A stretch of 9,893 nucleotides of DNA from Alphaproteobacteria bacterium (GTDB taxonomy: Bacteria > Pseudomonadota > Alphaproteobacteria > Sphingomonadales > Emcibacteraceae), in assembly GCA_013152615.1 (NCBI GenBank), contig JAADGA010000019.1, forward strand, positions 1 to 9,893, read 5' to 3'. Under the pieces are notes generated by a model. It was given only the letters and a program-made list of their open reading frames with translations. It was not told the DNA's origin and did no database searches. This document shows, in pieces, positions 8,422 through 9,893 of this stretch. Position numbers and translations under genes: made by a program. Position 1 is the first letter of the stretch. Each line of letters opens with the position of its first letter.

Positions 8422-9126
8422 ATGCCAGAAACGACACCATCATTTTTTTATAATATGGTCTTTGGAATCTATCCCTATATCGCTGTCAGTGTGCTGGTCC
8501 TGGGGTCAATCCTGCGCTATGACCGCGATCAATACAGCTGGAAAACCAGCTCCAGCCAACTGCTGCGCGGCAAGGGCATGCGCGTCGGCAGCAACCTGTT
8601 TCATATCGGCATTATCCTGTTGTTTTTTACCCATCTGGTTGGCCTGCTCACCCCGGAAGGCGTCTATCACCTGGTGATCACCACCCCGCATAAACAGATT
8701 CTGGCGATGATTGGTGGCGGCATATTGGGGGGGATTACCTTTATCGGCCTGACCATGCTTCTCGTCCGGCGGATGACTGACAAGCGTATCCGGGCGACAT
8801 CTAAATTTTCCGATATTCTGCTGTTATGGCTGCTCTATATCCAGTTGATTCTGGGCCTGACCACGATCTTTTTCTCCGCCCAGCATCTGGACGGATCATC
8901 AATGGTCGCGCTGGCCAACTGGGCGCAGCATATTGTCACTTTCCAGAGTGGCGCCGCGGGGTATATTGTTAATGAATCATGGGTATTCAAGGCCCATATA
9001 TTTCTGGGCCTGACCATCTTCCTGATTTTCCCCTTTACCCGTCTGGTTCATATGCTGAGCGCGCCGGTAAAGTATCTGTGGCGGCCCGGATATCAGATCG
9101 TCCGGCGGCGCGGAAAGGGCTATTGA
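8422..9126 (+). CDS. narI: Respiratory nitrate reductase, gamma (cytochrome b) subunit
   Basis: This 234-residue membrane anchor oxidises quinol on the periplasmic side and passes electrons through two b hemes to NarH. Five hydrophobic helices are visible, near residues 8-31, 58-78, 94-115, 131-152 and 188-208. The four heme-ligating histidines match E. coli His56, His66, His187 and His205: here His61 (LFHIG), His71 (FFTHLVGLLTP), His192 (VFKAHIFLG) and His210 (FPFTRLVHMLSAP). Length is close to E. coli NarI (225). The ATG lies one base after the narJ stop, with GGAGG 8 nt upstream. The basic tail (RRRGKGY) faces the cytoplasm, and the coding sequence for it also supplies the ribosome site of the following gene. 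The stop overlaps that gene's start (TGATG). Confidence 0.97.
   Translation: MPETTPSFFYNMVFGIYPYIAVSVLVLGSILRYDRDQYSWKTSSSQLLRGKGMRVGSNLFHIGIILLFFTHLVGLLTPEGVYHLVITTPHKQILAMIGGGILGGITFIGLTMLLVRRMTDKRIRATSKFSDILLLWLLYIQLILGLTTIFFSAQHLDGSSMVALANWAQHIVTFQSGAAGYIVNESWVFKAHIFLGLTIFLIFPFTRLVHMLSAPVKYLWRPGYQIVRRRGKGY
9112..9119 (+). promoter_or_regulatory. Ribosome binding site deciding the start of the last operon gene
   Basis: GGAAAGGG lies inside the final codons of narI, 6 nt before the ATG at 9126. The reading frame of the last gene is open further upstream, with an earlier ATG at 8979, but that stretch lies inside narI and translates to a sequence unlike the family. From 9126 the product begins MPVFVNKREITDDEV, which fits the usual start of this protein family (a VNG-type strand followed by a helix). 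Confidence 0.65.
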
Positions 9127-9575
9127 TGCCGGTGTTTGTCAATAAGCGCGAAATCACTGATGATGAAGTTCATGCGGAGATGATCAATCATCCGGCACCG
9201 GATATTGATGCCGCCCGGCTTGATGCCGCCCGCGCGCTGGTGGTCAGACATCTTTTGCTGGCGGAGGCCGTGGAGCAGGAGATTATTACCGCGCCGGAAA
9301 TCAATGCACTGGATGAGCAACAGAGTGAGGGCGTTATCCGCCAGCTTCTCGACAGAATCATTACCACGCCCGAGGCCGATGCGGCAACCTGTCAGCGCTA
9401 TTATGACCAGCATCAGGCGCGGTTCACTGATAAGAAGACCGACAGGATTTTACCCTACGCCCTGGTGGAAACTCATATTATCCAGTATCTTGAAGACAAG
9501 GCCTTTCATGCCGCCTTCAACGCCTATCTCGACACATTGATGGCCCGCGCAGAAATCATCGGCCTCGCCGCCTGA
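9126..9575 (+). CDS. Parvulin/NifM-like nar-operon protein lacking the rotamase domain
   Basis: This 149-residue protein is related to the SurA/NifM-like peptidyl-prolyl isomerases encoded after narI in many denitrifiers. Residues 4-100 fit their N-terminal helical chaperone domain: VNKREITDDEVHAEMINHPAP, ARLDAARALVVRHLLLAEA, then VIRQLLDRIITTPEADAATCQRYYDQHQARF. In relatives the sequence after this RF point enters a catalytic parvulin domain of roughly 90-100 residues. Here residues 102-149 (KKTDRILPYALVETHIIQYL, then FNAYLDTLMARAEIIGLA) already match the C-terminal helix that follows that domain. None of the rotamase motifs (HIL, GG.LG, GWH or GFHII type) is present. The family length is usually about 240-300 residues. 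No signal peptide is seen, so it is probably cytoplasmic. I infer a peptide-binding chaperone for Nar assembly without isomerase activity; a decaying remnant is the alternative, although the frame is intact and translationally coupled to narI. Confidence 0.8.
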   Translation: MPVFVNKREITDDEVHAEMINHPAPDIDAARLDAARALVVRHLLLAEAVEQEIITAPEINALDEQQSEGVIRQLLDRIITTPEADAATCQRYYDQHQARFTDKKTDRILPYALVETHIIQYLEDKAFHAAFNAYLDTLMARAEIIGLAA

Positions 9576-9580
9576 GGCCA

Positions 9581-9601
9581 GCGCGTCCGCGCGGATTTAT
9601 T
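9581..9601 (+). terminator. Possible weak terminator after the nar operon
   Basis: Six bases after the last stop there is a GCGC/GCGC inverted repeat with a 4-nt loop (9581-9592), followed by GGATTTATT. The stem is short and the T-run is broken, so this is a weak candidate. The GC-rich hairpins of the repeats downstream might protect or end the mRNA instead. Confidence 0.25.
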
Positions 9602-9602
9602 A

Positions 9603-9744
9603 GTGGGGGTTCCACCCCCGCGCGCACGCTCCCCCGCCTCGCATTAGCTCGGGCGGCCGGTCGGCCTTGCCTCAGCCCTGCGGGCTTCGGAGTCTGAGTC
9701 TGTTCGGAGAGGGGTTATATGGTAGCCTTTCTCCTTTTAAGAAA
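9603..9744. repeat. Tandem repeat unit 1 with three hairpins
   Basis: This is the first of two diverged, directly repeated units that fill the gene-free end of the window. It opens with a GGGGG/CCCCC hairpin (9605-9619, loop TTCCA), then CGCTCCCCCGCCT at 9627-9639, then a 26-nt block (9650-9675) identical to 9797-9822 that contains a GGCC/GGCC hairpin (9655-9666). Next comes the hairpin AGCCC-TGC-GGGCT (9674-9686) followed by TCGG. The rest (9691-9730) is poorly conserved, and the unit ends in TTTTAAGAAATG. In one forward frame it reads through SGGSTPAR and RAAGRPCLSPAGFGV to a stop at 9695, but I see no start or ribosome site for that frame. I do not recognise the family by name. Confidence 0.8.
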
Positions 9745-9850
9745 TGGGGGATACTCCCCCGCTCGTCGCCTCGCTCCCCCGCCTACGCTAAAGCTCCGGG
9801 CGGCCGGTCGGCCTTGCCTCAGGCCTCTGGCCTTCGGGGGTGGTGTGTAA
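9719..9850 (+). CDS. Possible 43-residue microprotein within the repeats
   Basis: This short open frame runs from ATG at 9719 to TAA at 9848. A purine-rich GGAGAGGGG at 9706-9714 could serve as ribosome site. The product would start with a hydrophobic MVAFLLLR stretch, continue with a Pro/Arg-rich part (SPARRLAPPPTLKLRAAGRP) and end in LAFGGGV. It starts in the variable tail of repeat unit 1 and covers most of unit 2. The matching frame in unit 1 encodes a similar peptide ending in GFGV, also at a stop, but without a start. The composition is what GC-rich repeats give by chance, so it may well be spurious. No function can be assigned. Confidence 0.2.
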   Translation: MVAFLLLRNGGYSPARRLAPPPTLKLRAAGRPCLRPLAFGGGV

Positions 9851-9888
9851 CCGGATGGGGTTTTTGGGTGGCCTGTTTTTTTAAGAGA
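9745..9888. repeat. Tandem repeat unit 2 with three hairpins
   Basis: This is the second unit. Its offset from unit 1 is 141 nt at the first hairpin, 145 nt at CGCTCCCCCGCCT (9772-9784) and 147 nt at the identical 26-nt block (9797-9822), so small indels have built up. Hairpins: GGGGG/CCCCC (9746-9760, loop ATACT), GGCC/GGCC (9802-9813) and AGGCC-TCT-GGCCT (9821-9833) followed by TCGG. The third pair of the last stem is G-C here and C-G in unit 1, a compensatory change. The unit ends in TTTTTTTAAGAGATG, like the end of unit 1. TGGGG at 9889-9893 looks like the start of a third unit cut by the window edge. Confidence 0.8.
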
Positions 9889-9893
9889 TGGGG

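Noticed and set aside
8979..9125. Earlier ATG start for the last operon gene
   Set aside because: It would overlap narI by 148 nt, and the added N-terminus does not resemble the family. The ATG at 9126 has a proper ribosome site and gives the expected N-terminus.
9603..9893. CRISPR array
   Set aside because: The repeat period is about 145 nt, the repeats are imperfect, and there are no short uniform spacers.

Overview
The window holds the 3' part of a respiratory nitrate reduction operon of the membrane-bound (Nar) type, all on the + strand: a nitrate transporter cut by the left edge (narK1 type), a second full-length nitrate/nitrite transporter (narK2 type), the three structural subunits of nitrate reductase (narG, narH, narI) with the assembly chaperone narJ, and a last small gene related to the parvulin-like peptidyl-prolyl isomerases that often close nar operons. 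This order is typical of denitrifying or nitrate-respiring Proteobacteria. Separate narK1 and narK2 plus a terminal isomerase-like gene fit an alpha- or gammaproteobacterium of moderate GC content. I lean to an alphaproteobacterium, but no rRNA or other taxonomic marker is present.

Layout: 1-654 narK1 (3' part); 39-nt gap with a good ribosome site; 694-2310 narK2; 52-nt gap; 2363-6157 narG; then four tightly coupled junctions (TAATG, ATGA, a 1-nt gap, TGATG) joining narH, narJ, narI and the isomerase-like gene, which ends at 9575. No FNR-like palindrome or obvious promoter was found in the short gaps, so transcription probably starts upstream of the window. The genes form one functional unit: NarK1/NarK2 bring nitrate in and export nitrite, NarI takes electrons from quinol through two hemes b, NarH carries them over four Fe-S clusters, NarG reduces nitrate at its molybdenum cofactor facing the cytoplasm, and NarJ helps insert the cofactor into NarG.

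Two places depart from the textbook. First, the terminal gene keeps the N-terminal helical domain and the C-terminal helix of the nar-linked parvulin proteins but has no room for the catalytic rotamase domain, as if that domain had been removed cleanly in frame. Second, the 318 nt after it contain no conventional gene. They are made of two diverged tandem repeat units of about 141-147 nt, with the start of a third at the right edge. Each unit has three short hairpins in the same order; loops vary while stems hold, and one stem shows a compensatory base-pair change. The repeats keep a constant reading frame, and a 43-codon ORF with a plausible ribosome site spans the unit junction. Whether the repeats work as RNA/DNA structure, as a microprotein, or as a selfish interspersed element cannot be settled from this window.
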